Source: Trissonchulus latispiculum (lineage: Eukaryota > Nematoda > Enoplea > Enoplida > Ironidae). From it: a DNA stretch of 64,000 nucleotides. The DNA is taken from positions 1 through 64,000 of the forward strand of contig JASAND010007697.1 in assembly GCA_030248195.1 (NCBI GenBank). Direction: 5' to 3'. Below the pieces are notes generated by a model. That model did not search any database and was not told where the DNA came from. It saw nothing but the letters and a program-made list of their open reading frames with translations. Of this stretch, positions 60,340-64,000 are shown piece after piece. Positions within the stretch are counted from its first letter, which is position 1. The number at the start of each line of letters is the position of its first letter. A program made the translations under genes and the position numbers.

Positions 60340-61485
60340 CTTAGTATTTCCTTTGGACATCATGTTGCCCCCAAATACTTCTCATGAATGGATGAACCAG
60401 TATGGAATCAAAGTTTCGACTTTCTTAGGTTTATTGGTTCACTTCTATTTCCGTTTAACGTGGAGATCCCGAATATTCCCAATGACAACACATAGGATAT
60501 ACTTTAGGAAGTCAGACATTTACGTGATTGAAGGGAGGACGCATCCACCTCTTGACCAAAGGCTTTCTTCTTCTACTAGGAACCATCCAACTATGCTGTC
60601 TTCTTCATATTGTCTCTTCTTCATTCCTGCTCTTCCCTTCTTCTTCTCCGCTTGCCGTCTCTCTTTTTCTGAACTTCTTTCCCTCTTTCTTCTCCCTTTT
60701 CTTTTCGACTTTTATCATTCTTTCTTTCGTACCTTCTGACTTCTCCCTCTTTGGTTTCTTCTAATTAGAAAGAAAAAAGGAATGGGAGGGCACAGGTAAG
60801 AGAATAAGAAGAAGTGAAGAAAGAAAGAAGGAATGGGAGGGAGGAGGGAAAGAAGAAGAAGTAAATAAAGAAAGAAGGAATGGGAGGGTGGAGGGAAAAG
60901 AAGAAGAAGTGAAGGAAGAAAGAAGGAATGGGAGGGTGGAGTGAAAAGAAGAAGAAGTGAAGAAAGAAAGAAGGAATGGGAAGGAGGAGAGGAAAGAAGA
61001 AGAAGTGAAGAAATAAAGAAGGAATGGGAGGGAGGAGGGAGGAGGGAGGATGGAGAAGAAAGCAAAGAGGGTGAAGTCAGAAGGTACGAAAGAAAGAAAG
61101 AGAAAGGTAGAAAAGAAAAGGGAGAAGAAAGAGGAAAGAAATTCAGAAAAAGAGAGACGGCAAGCGGAGAAGAAGAAGGGGAGAGCAGGAATGAAGAGAC
61201 AATATGAAGAAGACAGCATAACAGTTAGATGATTCCTAGTAGAAGTAGAAAGCCTTAATTCAAGAGATGGCTGCATCCTCCCTTCAATCGCATAAATGTC
61301 TGTCTTCCTAAAGTATATCCTATGTGTTGTCTTTGGGAATATTCGGGATATCCACGTTAAACTGAAATAGAAGTGAACCAATAATCCTGAGAAAGTCGGA
61401 ACTTTGCTTCCATACTGGTTCACCAGTTCATGAGATGTATTTGGGGTCAACATGATGTCCAAAGGAAATACTAACAATGGGCATT
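60340..61485. mobile_element. Foldback element with purine-rich minisatellite loop
   Basis: Arms of about 400 bp (60,345-60,750 and 61,060-61,480) are highly similar reverse complements: TAGTATTTCCTTTGGACATC at the outer end, AACACATAGGATATACTTTA, and a CT-rich inner part. The loop (60,770-61,050) is about six copies of a 47-50 bp unit, GAAGAAAGAAGGAATGGGAG-like, almost purely purine on plus. The 238-codon minus frame over it is Ser/Phe/Leu/Pro low-complexity and not taken as a gene. Confidence 0.85.
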
Positions 61486-62175
61486 TTGAACCTTGCTTAA
61501 AGAATAAACGTAGTTACAGTGAAATGATGCTAAAGAGAGGGAAGCTTAGATACTTTGCCGATTTAAATTACCTTGTCACAATTTTGGTAAGACTGGTCAC
61601 ACGTTCAGTCTGACTGACAAACTATCGGCCCGCTAGTTTTTAGATGTGGAGAAACTTTTTTAGTCCCAAAGCAAAACATTCATGCGGGTTTTAGTTTACA
61701 GTAGAGGAGAGCACTTTCGCGAAATATGAGTGAAATTATGGGTATATTATATATATTTTGTCAGTTGCTATAGTAGTTATTAGTCTACTAAGTAATTAAC
61801 CGAAAATAGCATTAGCAGTGAACGTGTCTCCTTGGAAGTGTTCAAAACACTCCTCAAGTTAGGTACTGCTCACTGCTCAGCTGCAATGAGCAGAGCAGCA
61901 GGACAGATAGAGAAGATGGGGGAGGGTACATTTCTTGAAGTTGACCACAAACTGATGGGTGGTGGAAAATTTAGAAATTCTAATTCGAACAGATTTCTTA
62001 GGTATTTAGATTTTCGACATTACCAGGATATCTGCTTTCATGAGCCGATGTCATTGTTGAGTGATTTTGGTTCTGGGATGGAAAATTGAAAGAAAACGTT
62101 AAAAGTTTAAATTTAAAGTTTAATTTAAGTTTAAATTAATTAAATTATTATTATTAAATTATTTAAAAGGAGAGG

Positions 62176-62210
<35 letters not shown>

Positions 62211-63157
62211 GAAAAACTTACATGATCGCTGTTTGTTCACAGATTTGTAGGTCCAAACCAGGCCAATATACATAATGAGATTCCAAATTCAAATTTAAGA
62301 AATCGCCAGGACTGATAAAGCTTGACAATGAAACATGGCGTCTAAAGCAAACATTACAAATGTTAATAAAAGCAAAATAGATTATTTTGACGGAAAATGT
62401 TTTCTTCTACTTTTTTCATTCCGCTCTCTGTTAAACCAAATACTACGTTTCTAAATTATGCAAATGAGCTGCAGATTCGAATTTGTGAACATGAAAAAGT
62501 GACTATCGCAAACTGAATTTTCTAGTTTCAAATGAAAAGTCACGTGAAATTCCTGGCGAGTTTCCAACTTAAGCGTTAACTCCCGGCTAAATTTCCGGGG
62601 ATTGTAGGTTCCTGCGAAGAAAATATATAATGGAATTCCATTGGTGAGAAAACTTGACTACTTTTCAAATCGTGCGAAAGTATGGTGTTTAGCAAACGTA
62701 CACACATGATCAAAATTCTTAACGAACGCCAATCCTTTACCCTAGTTTTCCAAGAGTATCTTTACTGTGTGCGATGTTCGGCTGCGAAACCTTACATTTT
62801 GCATTGTTGGCAAGGGTGATATTACAGAAATGAAAGTTGGTGATGGTGATCCCGAAAATTATCGGATTTAGAGCATATTTGAAACCCTTGATTTGTGTTT
62901 GTCATGAGGATGTGCTTTCTGTCTTTCCTAATTTTGTGGTGTACGAGTTCGAAACTGTTCTTTGAAAAACAAAATTATTTCGCTTTGATCAGAAAAGTTA
63001 CCGCTATGTAATCGCTTCCTGGAAAAATCTAATTTCACTATTTTATGAAGGACCAGACTGCATGGGGCGCATTTTTGGGACCCGGTCTGTTAAAAGTTTA
63101 GGTCGGCTTAGTCCCAGAAAAACATAAGGAGTCGGCCCTACGATAGGAAGCCTGGAC
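61486..63157. other. Repeat fragments, no gene
   Basis: 62,179-62,209 is a (CAG)n tract of about ten units. 62,450-62,630 is a third copy of the repeat at 36,940-37,140 and, inverted, at 29,640-29,890: TATGCAAATGAG, TTTCAAATGAAA(A/G)GTCACGTGAAA and GGTTCCTGCGAAGAA-like blocks. An AT-only palindromic patch lies at 62,105-62,170. The 85-codon frame at 61,832-62,089 is not recognisable. Confidence 0.5.
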
Positions 63158-63542
63158 TAGTGTTGTTCACCGGCCCAATTTTTCGTGGGCTGGCCGGCCC
63201 ATTATGCCGTCACTCGGCCGGTCTTCGGAGAAAGGACACTACTTGATTGTGTTTGTAACCAGGAGTAACTGTATGCTAAAAATTTTGCAAAATACAGGCA
63301 AAATAGGGCAAAACTGGTACCTGTTTGACCCGGCCGGCCGGCCGAGTCAAAAAACCTGCCGGGCAACAGCAGTACCCGGAGTAACTTGTTTCCGGCTATC
63401 CAGAATACAAGCAAAAATAATGATACTTGATACTTCCGGCATGTGTTCGACCGCTCAGCCTGCCACCGGTCGGCCCGCCCACCTGAATCTGCCTGACCGA
63501 CTACCGGCTAGCCCGTCTCGACAGGGCCGGTCCACAACACTA
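63158..63542. mobile_element. hAT-type MITE, GC-rich, with 8 bp target duplication
   Basis: A 385 bp element with inverted ends TAGTGTTGTTCACCGGCCC and, inverse, TAGTGTTGTGGACCGGCCC. It is flanked by GCCTGGAC (63,150-63,157) and ACCTGGAC (63,543-63,550), an 8 bp duplication with one mismatch. The interior has GGCCGGCC-rich inverted blocks. End type and duplication length fit hAT. Frames across it (63,202-63,737) are not coding. From 63,551 to 64,000 nothing is recognised. Confidence 0.85.
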
Positions 63543-64000
63543 ACCTGGACCATGAATAATTTTGATTGGAATGGGTGGGACCAAAAAATATGGTCAGCCG
63601 GTACCGTGAAAAATTTAGGCATCCCTGGTCAGACAGTGAAACTTTCTTACCTACGCATCCCGGCAAAAGTGTATTTTAAACTCTGCTCACTCGTTCCTAT
63701 ATTCCCAATTCACATTCTAAAGTTTATCGGGACTTAAAATTTGGAAATTGTGATTGCTTTAATCAGTCTTATAGGATATTGATTGGGCATGGGTGAAATA
63801 CATTCTTGTTGACCGCACATATAAACTTAACTTTATAAACTAAACAAATGAGGCTGCACTATAGTCACATTGTGAGTTTGGCAACCGACTCACCTCCATT
63901 ACAAGTGCGTTACAGATCTTTTCGAGATAAATGTCGGCAAATCCAGAAACGGGAATTGGCCTTTAAGGAACCAATCTTTGTGCCAGGCTTAATTAGCTTA

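Noticed and set aside
60761..61477. 238-codon open frame on minus
   Set aside because: It spans the purine-rich loop and arm of a foldback; the protein is Ser/Phe/Leu/Pro low complexity.

Overview
This is an AT-rich animal (metazoan) nuclear window, most likely from an invertebrate. The evidence is short coding exons with GT-AG introns, a tRNA-derived SINE, fragments of Ty3-like, MULE-like and hAT-like elements, many foldback elements, and long (TA)n, (GA)n and (TTGA)n tracts. There are no operons, rRNA genes or CRISPR arrays. I cannot name the species. Identities are judged by eye; no alignment or database search was possible.

The theme of the window is one multi-exon gene family repeated many times, packed into large inverted duplications. 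Copies lie in both arms of a giant palindrome (about 3.8-4.1 kb on minus, 10.3-10.6 kb on plus), at 21.2-22.7 kb (A), 33.3-35.4 kb (B), 46.6-48.2 kb (C), 51.0-55.0 kb (D) and 56.3-57.0 kb (E). The best preserved form encodes RNI-type leucine-rich repeats followed by a conserved unrecognised C-terminal region. Copy C also carries two exons that resemble a split CARD/death-fold domain. Copies A, B, C and the palindrome copies show stops or frameshifts. Copy D can be assembled into seven exons, ATG to stop (801 nt, 266 aa), with every splice phase matching; it is the best candidate for a working gene. E keeps three intact 3' exons with the same phases and could be a spare set of terminal exons for D.

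Layout. 1-15.5 kb: a diverged palindrome that fills this part of the window; its centre is a 327 bp palindromic Tc1/mariner-type MITE with TA target duplications. 15.6-16.3 kb: a frameshifted coding exon of unknown family. 16.4-20.8 kb: retroelement debris with a strongly T-poor plus strand, a (GA)n tract and a Ty3-type integrase zinc-binding fragment. 21-22.7 kb: copy A. 22.9-30.6 and 36.5-40.8 kb: arms of a second large inverted repeat flanking a spacer that holds a MULE-like transposase exon and copy B; each arm carries transposons missing from the other. 41-46 kb: a zinc-finger-like exon, two foldback elements and a SINE with a perfect 9 bp target duplication. 46.6-57 kb: the C-D-E cluster, interrupted by (TA)n tracts and GAAACT arrays. 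57-64 kb: flanks of the cluster, then foldback and hAT-type elements.

How it fits together: an LRR (possibly CARD-LRR) family appears to be multiplying by tandem and inverted duplication in a repeat-rich neighbourhood, leaving many dead copies and at least one apparently intact gene. An immune-receptor-like role is inferred only from domain type and the birth-and-death pattern.
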